This document shows positions 25,079 to 33,636 of a stretch of DNA of 52,569 nt, one piece after another. A program made the position numbers and the translations under genes. The notes beneath the pieces are model-generated. The model had not been told where the DNA came from. It saw only the letters and a program-made list of their open reading frames with translations, and did no database searches. The DNA comes from Arthrobacter sp. ISL-30 (lineage in GTDB: Bacteria > Actinomycetota > Actinomycetes > Actinomycetales > Micrococcaceae), in NCBI RefSeq assembly GCF_018613855.1, contig NZ_JAGGPK010000032.1, forward strand, positions 1 to 52,569, written 5' to 3'. The first letter of the stretch is position 1, and each line of letters starts with the position of its first letter.

Positions 25079-26064
25079 TGACTGCCTCCACGATTGACAC
25101 CAAAGCCCCGGGGCGGGTGCCGTCCCCGGCACCTGCTCCGGGGCGGAGGCACTTCCAACGGGGTGGCTTGGCCGTCCACTTTGCGCACTACAAGTGGCTC
25201 TACCTGCTCCTGCTCCCCGGAGTGCTCTACTTCGCGATCTTCCGCTACGCCCCGATGTATGGCGTCACCATCGCGTTCAAGGACTACGTCCCGTTCCTGG
25301 GGGTGAACGGCAGCCCGTGGGTGGGGCTCCAGCACTTCGAGGATTTCTTTTCCAACCCGGACTTTCCAAGGCTGCTGGGCAACACCCTGATCCTGGCCGC
25401 CCTGAACCTGCTGGTGGCCTTCCCGCTGACCATTGTCCTCGCGCTGCTGCTGAACGAGGTCCGACTAAGCGTGCTTAAGCGCACGGTGCAGACGCTGGTA
25501 TACATCCCGCACTTCCTGTCCTGGACGATCGTTGCTTCACTGAGCTTCCTGCTGTTCGCGCTGGATATCGGGCCACTGTTCCAGTTCCTGAACGGACTGT
25601 TTGGCACCAAGGTGGACTTCCTGAGCGATCCCAACTGGTTCCGGCCGCTAATTGTGCTCCAGGAGATTTGGAAGAACACGGGCTGGGGAACCATCATCTT
25701 CCTTGCGGCCCTGGCTACCGTGGACCAGGACCAGTACGAGGCCGCCATCATCGACGGCGCCGGGCGCTTCCGCCGGGTCTGGCACATCACCTTGCCGGGC
25801 ATTCGCAGCACCATCATCGTCATGCTGATCCTGGCGATCGGGCAGATGCTGAACACTGGCTTCGAGCAGATCTACCTCATGACCAATGCGCTGAACCGCA
25901 GCGTGGCCGACGTCTTCGACACGTACGTGTATTTCGTTGGCATCACGCAGGGCGCCTACAGCTACAGCACCGCCGTCGGGCTCTTTAAGGCGCTGGTGGG
26001 CATCGTGCTGATCTTCGGCACCAACTGGCTGGCCAAGCGATTCAACCAGAGCGGACTGTTCTAG
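25078..26064 (+). CDS. LplB/YteP-type ABC permease
   Basis: A 328-residue permease. The first segment and loop (YLLLLPGVLYFAIFRYAPMY, GVTIAFKDY) and the EAA loop (YEAAIIDGAGRFRRVWHITL) are diagnostic of LplB/YteP. The GTG start shares its first base with the stop of the binding-protein gene, so translation is coupled. The N-terminal 35 residues are polar and proline-rich. Confidence 0.93.
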   Translation: MTASTIDTKAPGRVPSPAPAPGRRHFQRGGLAVHFAHYKWLYLLLLPGVLYFAIFRYAPMYGVTIAFKDYVPFLGVNGSPWVGLQHFEDFFSNPDFPRLLGNTLILAALNLLVAFPLTIVLALLLNEVRLSVLKRTVQTLVYIPHFLSWTIVASLSFLLFALDIGPLFQFLNGLFGTKVDFLSDPNWFRPLIVLQEIWKNTGWGTIIFLAALATVDQDQYEAAIIDGAGRFRRVWHITLPGIRSTIIVMLILAIGQMLNTGFEQIYLMTNALNRSVADVFDTYVYFVGITQGAYSYSTAVGLFKALVGIVLIFGTNWLAKRFNQSGLF

Positions 26065-26066
26065 CC

Positions 26067-26939
26067 ATGAAAATCCACAACACTACTGGTGGCCGGATCT
26101 TCGACGCCGCCAACTACGTCTTCCTCGCCGCGATCGGCATGATCACTCTCCTGCCATTCGTGTATGTCTTCGCCGGATCGTTAGCCACCGAGGCTGAAAT
26201 CACCCGGCGTCCCTTCTTCGTCTGGCCCGAACAGTTCAGCCTGGGCGCCTATGAATACATCTTCTCCACCGAAGCGTTCACGCGTGCGCTAATCACCACA
26301 GTGCTCGTCACAGTGGTGGGTACCCTGGTGCAGTTGATCCTCACCGTAACCATGGCCTACCCGCTGGCGAAACGGAACCTGCGCGGCCGCAAGCTCATCC
26401 TGAGCCTGGTGGTTTTCGCCATGGTCTTCTCCGGCGGCATGATTCCCACCTTCCTGCTGGTCAAGGACCTCGGACTGCTCAACACTTACTGGGCACTGAT
26501 CCTGCCCGCCGCCATAAACCCGTTCAGCCTGATCATCATCAAGAACTTCTTCCAGGAGCTCCCTGCGGAGCTTGAGGAGTCGGCCAAGATGGACGGCGCC
26601 ACCGAAGTCGGAATCCTGTGGCGGATCATCCTGCCGCTGTCCAAGCCGGTGCTGGCCACCTTTGCCCTGTTCTACGCAGTAGGCATCTGGAACGACTTCA
26701 TGTCGCCGCTGCTCTACCTCAGCGATAACTCCAAGTGGACATTGCAGATGTACCTGCGCCAGGTCACCGCCGCGAGCGACCTGCTTGGCACAGGCAACGT
26801 GGACCCCAGCTACATTCCGCCGGAACAGGGCGTGAAGTTCGCCGTGATCGTGGTGGCAACCCTGCCTATCCTCATCTTCTACCCCTTCCTGCAGAAGCAC
26901 TTCGCCAAAGGCATGCTCATCGGCTCAGTTAAGGGATAG
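26067..26939 (+). CDS. LplC/YtcP-type ABC permease
   Basis: A 290-residue partner permease, starting 2 bp after the LplB-type stop. It has six hydrophobic segments, an EAA loop (ELEESAKMDGATEVGILWRI) and the family ending FAKGMLIGSVKG. The ATPase component is missing from the window, as is usual for importers served by a shared MsiK-type ATPase. Confidence 0.93.
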   Translation: MKIHNTTGGRIFDAANYVFLAAIGMITLLPFVYVFAGSLATEAEITRRPFFVWPEQFSLGAYEYIFSTEAFTRALITTVLVTVVGTLVQLILTVTMAYPLAKRNLRGRKLILSLVVFAMVFSGGMIPTFLLVKDLGLLNTYWALILPAAINPFSLIIIKNFFQELPAELEESAKMDGATEVGILWRIILPLSKPVLATFALFYAVGIWNDFMSPLLYLSDNSKWTLQMYLRQVTAASDLLGTGNVDPSYIPPEQGVKFAVIVVATLPILIFYPFLQKHFAKGMLIGSVKG

Positions 26940-26973
26940 GCGCGAAAGCTTGTACAAGTTGAAAGGAAAAACC

Positions 26974-27642
26974 ATGAAGATCCTGTTAGCCGGAGACTCC
27001 ACCGTGGCCAATTGCCCCACTTACGAATACCCGATGAGCGGCTGGGGTGCCCATCTGGCACCCCACGTTTACACGTGGGGCGCTGTGCACAACTACGCCA
27101 AGGGCGGCGCCACCACGGAGTCCTTCCGCGAGGAGGGCCTGTGGTACCAGTTGCTGCATCAGGCGGGCAAGGGGGATGTGGTGCTGATCCAGTTCGGCCA
27201 CAACGACCAGAAACGGCAGCACCTTGCAGCACGCACCGGCTATGTGGAGAACCTGCGTCGGATGGTTGCAGACGTGCAGGCCAAGGGGGCTAAGGCCATC
27301 CTGTGCACCTCGGTGGAGCGTCGACACTTTGGCCACGGAGTCCTGGAGCAGACGCTCGGCGAGTATCCCGCCGTCGTCCGCGAGCTGGCCGCGGAACTTG
27401 GCTTGGACGTCATCGACCTCAACACCTGGACGCGGGCCCTCTATATCGAGCTCGGTGAGGAAGGTTCCAAGGAGCTGTTTTTTCACTTTGGGCCGGGGGA
27501 GCACGCCCACTGGGCCGGCGGGCTCCTGGACGACACACACTTCCACGAGAGGGGCGCCCGACGCATCGCCGGGTTCGTCGCTGCACAGCTGGAGGCTTTG
27601 GGCTACAAGCCGGAGCCCGAGCTCACGGCAGCCCTCGCCTAG
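26974..27642 (+). CDS. Rhamnogalacturonan acetylesterase (SGNH hydrolase)
   Basis: A 222-residue SGNH/GDSL esterase with block I S9 (LAGDSTVANC), block II glycine (KGGATTESF), block III N77 (FGHNDQK) and block V D186/H189 (DDTHFHERGARR). These match rhamnogalacturonan acetylesterases such as YesT/YesY, which deacetylate galacturonate in rhamnogalacturonan I. There is no signal peptide, so imported acetylated oligosaccharides would be the substrate. AAAGGA lies about 7 bp upstream of the ATG 26974; an earlier in-frame TTG is rejected. It follows the LplC-type gene by 34 bp and precedes the DUF1961 gene by 10 bp. Confidence 0.9.
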   Translation: MKILLAGDSTVANCPTYEYPMSGWGAHLAPHVYTWGAVHNYAKGGATTESFREEGLWYQLLHQAGKGDVVLIQFGHNDQKRQHLAARTGYVENLRRMVADVQAKGAKAILCTSVERRHFGHGVLEQTLGEYPAVVRELAAELGLDVIDLNTWTRALYIELGEEGSKELFFHFGPGEHAHWAGGLLDDTHFHERGARRIAGFVAAQLEALGYKPEPELTAALA

Positions 27643-27652
27643 GAGAAGTCCG

Positions 27653-28354
27653 ATGCTTGAAACCACCAAGCTGCTGTACGCAAACCCCCTTGACGGCCCG
27701 GGCGCCTTGGACGGCTGGGTCATTGAAGGTCCGCTCGCAGTAGGGAAGTACGACGGCGGTGGGGCGCCTGGGGAGGGTACAGCGCTTGAGCTCTCGGGAA
27801 CCCTGGACGACGCCGAATACGGCGACCACGCCCACTGGACGCTGTGGTGCCCGGAGGAATTCCCGGACCATATCAGGATCAGTTGGGAATTCCTGCCGAT
27901 CGCCGAGCCAGGACTTGCCATGGTGTTCTTCTCTGCGGCAGGCCAACGTGGTCTGGACTTGTTCTCACCAGACCTGGCACCCCGTACCGGCTACTATCCG
28001 CAGTACCACTCCGGTGAGATCGACGCCCTCCACGTCTCCTATTTCAGGCACAAGTACGAGTCCGAGCGGGCCTTCCGGACCTGCAACTTGCGCAAAAGCG
28101 CCGGGTTCCAGCTGGTTGCCCAAGGAGCCGATCCGCTCCCGCCAGCCGAAGATGCTAATGGCTTTTACGCCATGGAAATCATCAAGGACGGGGCACGCGT
28201 TGCGTTCTCGATCAACGGGCTGCCGCTCTTCGACTGGACAGACGCTTCCTCGAAGGTCCTGGGTGGCGGAAGAATCGGCTTACGCCAGATGGCGCCGTTA
28301 AAGGCGGCCTATCGCAACCTGGCGGTTCAGACGTTGTCGGAATCTGGCGGCTGA
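27653..28354 (+). CDS. DUF1961 (YesU-like) protein
   Basis: A 233-residue soluble protein of the DUF1961 family, whose B. subtilis member YesU lies in the rhamnogalacturonan cluster and has a lectin-like jelly-roll fold. Typical segments are DHAHWTLWCPEEFPDHIRIS, PRTGYYPQYHSGEIDALHVS and the closing GGGRIGLRQMAP. AGGAG at 27641-27645 sets the start at 27653. It is the last gene of the DUF624-LplABC-acetylesterase operon and is followed by a strong terminator. The fold and context suggest binding or cleavage of a pectic oligosaccharide, but no activity is established. Confidence 0.85.
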   Translation: MLETTKLLYANPLDGPGALDGWVIEGPLAVGKYDGGGAPGEGTALELSGTLDDAEYGDHAHWTLWCPEEFPDHIRISWEFLPIAEPGLAMVFFSAAGQRGLDLFSPDLAPRTGYYPQYHSGEIDALHVSYFRHKYESERAFRTCNLRKSAGFQLVAQGADPLPPAEDANGFYAMEIIKDGARVAFSINGLPLFDWTDASSKVLGGGRIGLRQMAPLKAAYRNLAVQTLSESGG

Positions 28355-28357
28355 ATG

Positions 28358-28393
28358 CAGCGGCCCGGAGGGATCATCATCTCCGGGCCGCTG
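28358..28393 (+). terminator. Intrinsic terminator of the LplABC operon
   Basis: CAGCGGCCCGGAG and CTCCGGGCCGCTG form a perfect 13-bp stem with a 10-base loop, beginning 3 bp after the DUF1961 stop. The following bases are AAAACGG rather than a T-run, so it may act more as an RNA stabiliser or as a terminator on the opposite strand. Confidence 0.65.
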
Positions 28394-28406
28394 AAAACGG
28401 CGAAAC

Positions 28407-28550
28407 ATGCCGGTTGTTCGGCTATTTCACGGCTCCGCCAACAACAAGCGCTTCACGGAGGCGTACCTGCGGACACTGGACACACTGCATGAACTTGGCC
28501 CGCAGGCCGCAGTTGAGCAGGTCACCGTGAAGGAAAGGGACTTGGCCTGA
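28407..28550 (+). CDS. Possible small ORF of unknown function
   Basis: A 47-codon frame beginning MPVVRLFHGSANNKRFTEAY and ending VEQVTVKERDLA. The ribosome site is weak and I recognise no family. Codon use is moderately GC-rich at third positions (CTG, GCC, AAG). It could be the leftover end of a gene lost between the pectin operon and the TPP enzyme gene. Confidence 0.25.
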   Translation: MPVVRLFHGSANNKRFTEAYLRTLDTLHELGPQAAVEQVTVKERDLA

Positions 28551-28580
28551 TCCCGGTGGAAGCTCCTGCTTGTCGCTGCC

Positions 28581-30374
28581 TTAATCTTCCTTGTTCGGCA
28601 GGAGTTCCTGGGCTTTGGTCTTGACTCCTTCTTTGATGACTCCCCAGGTGCTGGGGTCGCCTTTGGCCAGGGCCTGGGCGGTGTTGAGTGCCTGCTCAAG
28701 GGTGGTGTGGGGCGGGATCGGCGGGATGTCGGGATTGGTGTGAACGTCCAGGACGACGGGTCGGTCGGCCGTGAGTGCTTTCTCCCAGGCCTCCCCGACA
28801 TTGTCGGGTGTTGTCACGGTGATACCTTCCAGGCCGAGGCTCGCGGCGAAAGCCGCATAGTCGACGTCGGGAAGTGACTGGGATTCCGGAAATGCCGGGG
28901 CCCCGCCCATGGCGCGCAGTTCCCAGGTCACGTGGTTCAGGTCGTTGTTGTGCAGTACGGCCACGATCAGCCGCGGATCCGGCCACTCCTGCCAGTATCG
29001 CTGGACGGTGATCAGCTCCGCCAGGCCATTCATTTGCATCGCCCCGTCGCCAGCGAATGCGATGACAGGCCGATCAGGGTATCCGAATTTCGCGCCGATC
29101 GCATAAGGTACCGCGCATCCCATGGTGGCCAGGGTTCCGGAAATCGAGCCCCTTGTGCCGCTGCGGAATTTCAGCTGCCGGGCATACCAGTTGGCGGAGG
29201 AGCCGGAGTCAGCGGTAATGATTGCGTTCTCGGGCAGCCGGTCGGAGAGCTCGGAGAAGAGCCGCATGGGGTTCACCGGTGAGGCCTCGACTGCAGCTTC
29301 TGAAGACATCGTCTTCCACCAACGACTGATTTTCGTTTCAAGGTCCTCGCGCCAGGAAAGATCATCCTTCCGGCGCAGGAGCGGAATCATCGCTTGCAGC
29401 GTGACGGCCGCGTCGCCGACGATGTTGAATTCGTAGGGATAGCGCAGGCCGATCATCGCCGGGTCGATGTCGATCTGGACGCCGCGTGCCTGGCCTTCCT
29501 TGGGCATGAACTGGGGGTACGGGAAGCTTGAGCCGATGGTGAGCAGGGTGTCGCAGTCGCGCATCATCTCGTAGCTGGGCCTGGTACCCAGCAGGCCGAT
29601 GGAGCCGGTGACATAGGGCAGGTCATCAGGCAGGGAGTCCTTGCCGAGCAGCGCCTTGGCAACACCCGCGCCCAACAAGTCCGCCACCTCGCGTACTTCG
29701 GCTGCTGCGCCGCGGGCGCCGTGCCCGATGAGTATGGCGACCTTCTTCCCTTCGTTGAGCAGGTCCGCAGCTCCCTGGATCGCTTCATCGTCCGGACGGA
29801 TATCCGGCGGCCGGATGCCCAGGCTGGAGGGCACCATCTTCAGTGCGTGAGTGGGAGGGGAGTACTCAAGCTCCTGCACGTCGGTAGGAATGATGATGGC
29901 AGTGGGCGCCCGCCTGGACACCGCGATGCGTATGGCACGGTCCAGGACGTTGGGCAGCTGCTCCGGGACGGTGACCATGTGGACGTAGTCGGAGGCTACG
30001 TCCTTGAACAGGGTCAGCAGGTCCACTTCCTGCTGGAAAGAGCCGCCCAGTGCGGTCCTTGCCGTTTGGCCGACGATCGCCACAACGGGGACATGGTCGA
30101 GCTTGGCGTCGTACAGGCCGTTGAGCAGGTGGATGGCTCCCGGACCGGAGGTCGCGATGCAGACCCCGACTTTTCCCGTGAATTTCGCGTACCCAACTGC
30201 CTCCAGGGCTGACATTTCCTCGTGCCGGGCCTGAATGAACTTGGGTTGATTTCCGGCCTTCCCGAACGCTGCCACGATGGCATTGATCCCATCGCCCGGG
30301 TATGCGAAGACTTTATCCACTCCCCATTGGCGAAGTCTGTCGAGCAGATACTCTCCCACTGTTGGTGATGCCAT
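28581..30374 (-). CDS. Thiamine-diphosphate-dependent enzyme (pyruvate oxidase/acetolactate synthase-like)
   Basis: A 597-residue three-domain TPP enzyme. The PYR domain has the catalytic glutamate in ARHEEMSALEAVGYAKFTG; the middle domain follows; the PP domain has GDGAMQMNGLAELITV and then, after about 20 residues, HNND, the Mg/TPP motif. Sequence style matches pyruvate oxidase or dehydrogenase (quinone)-like enzymes more than acetolactate synthase, but the C terminus lacks an obvious lipid-binding helix. A good ribosome site (GGAAGG) precedes the ATG. It stands alone between the pectin operon and selO, so its metabolic partner is unclear; acetyl phosphate, acetate or acetoin formation from pyruvate are options. 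Confidence 0.8.
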   Translation of the reverse strand: MASPTVGEYLLDRLRQWGVDKVFAYPGDGINAIVAAFGKAGNQPKFIQARHEEMSALEAVGYAKFTGKVGVCIATSGPGAIHLLNGLYDAKLDHVPVVAIVGQTARTALGGSFQQEVDLLTLFKDVASDYVHMVTVPEQLPNVLDRAIRIAVSRRAPTAIIIPTDVQELEYSPPTHALKMVPSSLGIRPPDIRPDDEAIQGAADLLNEGKKVAILIGHGARGAAAEVREVADLLGAGVAKALLGKDSLPDDLPYVTGSIGLLGTRPSYEMMRDCDTLLTIGSSFPYPQFMPKEGQARGVQIDIDPAMIGLRYPYEFNIVGDAAVTLQAMIPLLRRKDDLSWREDLETKISRWWKTMSSEAAVEASPVNPMRLFSELSDRLPENAIITADSGSSANWYARQLKFRSGTRGSISGTLATMGCAVPYAIGAKFGYPDRPVIAFAGDGAMQMNGLAELITVQRYWQEWPDPRLIVAVLHNNDLNHVTWELRAMGGAPAFPESQSLPDVDYAAFAASLGLEGITVTTPDNVGEAWEKALTADRPVVLDVHTNPDIPPIPPHTTLEQALNTAQALAKGDPSTWGVIKEGVKTKAQELLPNKED

Positions 30375-30483
30375 GGTCCACCTTCCTTTCGTGCACCCTC
30401 GGGCTGCCCCGCAGCGGGCGGGACGCCAACGCCGACTCTGGGGCCAGTATGGATCTTTGTATTGGCAGTGTCACTGCCTGCCG

Positions 30484-30570
30484 TCAATTGGTCGCGAACG
30501 TTGTCATTGTGGCAATGGCCCACGCCATGAAGCCGACGAGTAACAGCACGACCAACCCGAGGAAGTTCAC
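30484..30570 (-). CDS. Small single-span membrane protein downstream of selO
   Basis: A 28-residue frame starting at a GTG three bases after the selO stop: FLGLVVLLLVGFMAWAIATM flanked by a short N terminus and TTFATN. The whole middle is one hydrophobic helix. The tight spacing suggests translational coupling, but the ribosome site is poor and no family is recognised. It is too short to be judged by composition alone. Confidence 0.35.
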   Translation of the reverse strand: MNFLGLVVLLLVGFMAWAIATMTTFATN

Positions 30571-30573
30571 GGG

Positions 30574-32037
30574 TCAGGTTCCACAGAAGGTCCGGTAGGT
30601 GCCGAAGCTTTCGGGGGCGGCAGCGGTGTAACGTCCGAGACCGGGGCGCTCTTCAAAAGGCGAGGCCAGGGCTTCCAACAGCCGTTTCAGCGGATCCAGG
30701 TCGCCATCGGTAGCGGCGGCGAGGGCCTCCTCCACCAGGTGGTTTCGAGGGATGTAAATGGGATTCAACCGGTCCATCACGTCGGCATCAGGGTCCAAAG
30801 CGCGCCAGCGCTCAACCCAGGCATCAAATGCTGCCAGATCGAGAACCAGGCCTCGCGCAGGTTCAGCGTGGCCACGGGCAGCTTGGCCAAGGCTGCGGAA
30901 GAACGATGTGTAGTCGACCTGTCCCTCCTGAAGCAGAGCCATAAGCTCGTCGACGAGCGGCGAGGTCACCTCGTCGTCGAGCCCTTCCCGCAGCCCAAGC
31001 TTGGCCTTCATGCCAGCAAACCAGGCGGCACTGTACCGACGGCGGAACTCACCGACTGCTTTCACCGCAAGTTCCACCGCCTGCTCCTGATCATCATGGA
31101 GGAGGGGCAGGAGAGACTCGGCCAGCCGGGCAAGGTTCCACTCCGCTACGAGCGGCTGGTTGCGGTAGGCATAGCGTCCGCCCTCGTCGATCGAGCTGTA
31201 GACGGCGGCGGGGTCGAATGCGTCCATGAAGGCGCACGGGCCGTAGTCGATGGTTTCGCCCGAGATGGTCATGTTGTCGGTGTTCATGACCCCGTGGACG
31301 AACCCCACGAGCATCCACTGAGCAAGTAGCGACGCCTGGACGGTTATCACGCTTTGGAAGAGGGCGAGATAGCGGTTCTCCGCTTCGGCCGCGGCGGGAT
31401 GGTGACGGGTGATTGCGTAATCGGCAAGACGGCGCAGGAGGTCGATATCGCCTGTCGCCCGGGCATACTGGAAGCTGCCAACGCGCAGATGACTGCTCGC
31501 GACCCGCGTAAGTACCGCTCCGGGCAAGAGGGTCTCACGCTGCACGGAACGGCCGGTCGCCACGACGGCGAGGGATCGGGTGGTGGGGATCCCCAATGCG
31601 TGCATCGACTCACTCACGACGTATTCGCGCAGCATCGGACCGACGACTGCCAGCCCGTCGCCGTTTCGAGCGAACGGCGTGCGCCCTGATCCCTTGAGGT
31701 GAATATCGCGACGCTGTCCGTCCACGTGCATAATCTCGCCAAGCAGGAGTGCGCGCCCGTCGCCGAGACGCGGGGCGTACCAGCCAAACTGGTGGCCTGC
31801 GTAGGCCTGCGCTACCGGAGTAGCCTCCGTGGGAACCGCATTGCCGATCAGCAGAAGCAAGCCTTCAGGACTGCGGAGGAAATCGGGGTCCAGACCTAGC
31901 TCCGTGGCGAGTGGCTCGTTGAGCACCAGCAGTTGCGGGTCGGTCACCTCCTCAGCCCGCCACGGGATGGCCATCTCCGCAAACTCCCGGGCGAAGCGGC
32001 CCTCAAACATCACGGTTGACTGGGCTAAGTCACTCAT
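30574..32037 (-). CDS. selO: SelO/YdiU protein adenylyltransferase
   Basis: A 487-residue YdiU/SelO pseudokinase, which transfers AMP to Ser/Thr/Tyr residues of target proteins and takes part in oxidative stress responses. Family motifs seen are [36 protein letters not shown], a long [20 protein letters not shown] segment, the HGVMNTDNM motif and DYGPCAFMD, which contributes metal binding. It ends YRTFCGT; the C-terminal cysteine corresponds to the redox position, which is selenocysteine in animals. The length is typical of bacterial members. No close operon partner except the possible small membrane ORF. Confidence 0.93.
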   Translation of the reverse strand: MSDLAQSTVMFEGRFAREFAEMAIPWRAEEVTDPQLLVLNEPLATELGLDPDFLRSPEGLLLLIGNAVPTEATPVAQAYAGHQFGWYAPRLGDGRALLLGEIMHVDGQRRDIHLKGSGRTPFARNGDGLAVVGPMLREYVVSESMHALGIPTTRSLAVVATGRSVQRETLLPGAVLTRVASSHLRVGSFQYARATGDIDLLRRLADYAITRHHPAAAEAENRYLALFQSVITVQASLLAQWMLVGFVHGVMNTDNMTISGETIDYGPCAFMDAFDPAAVYSSIDEGGRYAYRNQPLVAEWNLARLAESLLPLLHDDQEQAVELAVKAVGEFRRRYSAAWFAGMKAKLGLREGLDDEVTSPLVDELMALLQEGQVDYTSFFRSLGQAARGHAEPARGLVLDLAAFDAWVERWRALDPDADVMDRLNPIYIPRNHLVEEALAAATDGDLDPLKRLLEALASPFEERPGLGRYTAAAPESFGTYRTFCGT

Positions 32038-32140
32038 CCATTAAGGATACCGGCGGCGTAGTTACCGACCATTGCTGCCCCCACAGCAGACTGCCATTCT
32101 TGATGAATCCACACTCAGCCAGCGAACGAAGGACGATAAG

Positions 32141-32467
32141 ATGCCGCTTTATCTATCAAAGTTCAGCTACACACCGGAGACTTGGGCGAGGCTGATCAAC
32201 AAGCCGGAGGACCGCCGAAAAGCCGCCCAGGAATACATCGAATCGGTTGGTGGGAAACTCCACGGATTCTGGTACGCCTTCGGAACTCACGACGGCTATA
32301 ACTTGTGGGAGGCTCCCGACAACGTTTCCATGGCTGCGGTTGCGCTGGCTATCAATGGAGGCGGGGCACTAAGCTCACTGGAAACGACCGTGCTCCTGAC
32401 CGTCGACGAAACGATGGAAGCCCTACGGAAAGCCGACCAGATCAAGTATCAACCTCCGGGTGCCTGA
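32141..32467 (+). CDS. GYD domain protein
   Basis: A 108-residue protein with the GYD signature (FGTHDGYNLWEAPD) and the usual opening MPLYLSKFSYTPETWARL. GYD proteins are small alpha/beta-barrel-like proteins of unknown biochemical role. The ATG at 32141 has GAAGGA about 8 bp upstream; a frame start at 32072 lacks one. It is divergent from selO and convergent with the LacI-type regulator. Confidence 0.8.
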   Translation: MPLYLSKFSYTPETWARLINKPEDRRKAAQEYIESVGGKLHGFWYAFGTHDGYNLWEAPDNVSMAAVALAINGGGALSSLETTVLLTVDETMEALRKADQIKYQPPGA

Positions 32468-32491
32468 CGATTCTTGCCGGCGACCCCGCTC

Positions 32492-33535
32492 CTAAGGAAC
32501 AGGCGTAAGCACGGCTGGTGCTGCCGCACCCGCCGTGCTTTGCCGCACCACCAGTTCGGGAGTGAAGACGACGGCCCGATGCCGTGGGTGCTGGGCGTCG
32601 AGCTCCTCGCTCAAAAGCTCAATGGCCGTACGGCCGATAGCTTCCGTGGGCTGCCGGATGGACGACAGCGGGACCACGGCGGAGACAGCGAAGTCGATGT
32701 CGTCGTAGCCGATTAGTGCTACGTCATCTGGAATGCGAACGTCGTGCATCATGGTGAGCGACTGCATCACGCCGAGGGCCAGGAGGTCGTTGGCGCAGAA
32801 GATGCCATCAGGAAGCTCTCCGCGGGAGCGCTCCACAAGGCTGTTGCCCACGCCGCGGCCAGCGAGCACGGTCTGGCCGTTGGAGTCCAGGAACTCGAGC
32901 GTGGCACCGTCCGCTTCCGTGACGGCGCGCCGGGCGCCGCCCAGGCGGTCTGCCACCTGGCGGATGGAAAGGGGACCGCCGACGAAGGCAAGCTTCCGTC
33001 GCCCAAGGTCCAGGAGGTGGCGCGCGGCGAGGTAACCTCCGGCGTCGTCGTCTACTGAGACGGAACTGTAGCGGTCCTCATCAGCCAGCCGGTCCACCAG
33101 CACCGTGGGAACGCCACGCTGGCGCAGCGCATCAAGGCGGTCCCCGATATCCCCCACTGGAGACAGAAGCAGGCCCTGGACGCGCTGTTCTTCGAAGAGG
33201 TCGATGTAGTGGGATTCGCGCGCCACGTCGTGGCCACTGTCGCCGAGCAGGACCGCACTCCCATTGACGGCGGCGGCGTCCTCCGCCGCCCGGACCAGCG
33301 AGGTGAAGAACGGGTTTCCGACGTCCAGGACAACGACGCCGATGGTGCGGCTGTGTCCGGCGCGGAGCTGCCGCGCGGCATCGTTTCGGACGAAACCGAG
33401 CTCGTCGATTGCCTTGAGGACGCGTTCCTTAGTGCGACTGGAGACGCGGTCCGGGTTGTTCAGGACGTTGGAGACTGTGCCCACCGCAACTTGCGCATGG
33501 TTGGCTACGTCCTTGATGCTGGCTGCCCGCGACAT
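32492..33535 (-). CDS. rhaR: LacI-family transcriptional regulator, probable RhaR
   Basis: A 347-residue LacI-type repressor. The N terminus has the DNA-binding helix-turn-helix and hinge helix (ASIKDVANHAQVAVGTVSNV, then LNNPDRVSSRTKERVLKAIDELGFVRNDAARQLRAG). The effector domain follows (IGVVVLDVGNPFFTSLVRAA ... GIFCANDLLALGVMQ ... IPDDVALIGYDDIDFA). The ATG at 33535 has GGAGG about 10 bp upstream; the frame stays open to 34051 but that part lies inside rhaM. Divergent transcription from rhaM-rhaI-rhaEW-rhaB and tandem palindromes between them make control of rhamnose catabolism likely. The inducer (rhamnose, rhamnulose or a phosphate) is not known from sequence. Confidence 0.85.
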   Translation of the reverse strand: MSRAASIKDVANHAQVAVGTVSNVLNNPDRVSSRTKERVLKAIDELGFVRNDAARQLRAGHSRTIGVVVLDVGNPFFTSLVRAAEDAAAVNGSAVLLGDSGHDVARESHYIDLFEEQRVQGLLLSPVGDIGDRLDALRQRGVPTVLVDRLADEDRYSSVSVDDDAGGYLAARHLLDLGRRKLAFVGGPLSIRQVADRLGGARRAVTEADGATLEFLDSNGQTVLAGRGVGNSLVERSRGELPDGIFCANDLLALGVMQSLTMMHDVRIPDDVALIGYDDIDFAVSAVVPLSSIRQPTEAIGRTAIELLSEELDAQHPRHRAVVFTPELVVRQSTAGAAAPAVLTPVP

Positions 33536-33582
33536 GCTGACTCGTTCCTCCGAAAGTCTTGCTGTTCCCGAGTGAAAACGTC

Positions 33583-33612
33583 TTGACACCCGTCTGATGT
33601 CCAGAGTACTTT
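33583..33612 (+). promoter_or_regulatory. Putative rhaM operon promoter
   Basis: TTGACA (33583-33588) and TACTTT (33607-33612) are 18 bp apart. The -35 is perfect, the -10 weak. The two operator candidates directly follow, covering the expected transcription start and so favouring repression. Confidence 0.5.
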
Positions 33613-33636
33613 GAATCGTAACAATGAAACGATTCA
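33612..33636. promoter_or_regulatory. Tandem RhaR operator candidates
   Basis: TGAATCGTAACA (33612-33623) and TGAAACGATTCA (33625-33636) lie in tandem with centres 13 bp apart. The second is a perfect LacI-type palindrome (TGAA-WCGW-TTCA). They lie 76 bp upstream of the rhaR start and 64 bp upstream of rhaM. Confidence 0.7.

Noticed and set aside
30574..30600. Selenocysteine at the SelO C terminus
   Set aside because: The codon at this position is an ordinary cysteine codon in YRTFCGT and the stop follows normally; no SECIS-like need.
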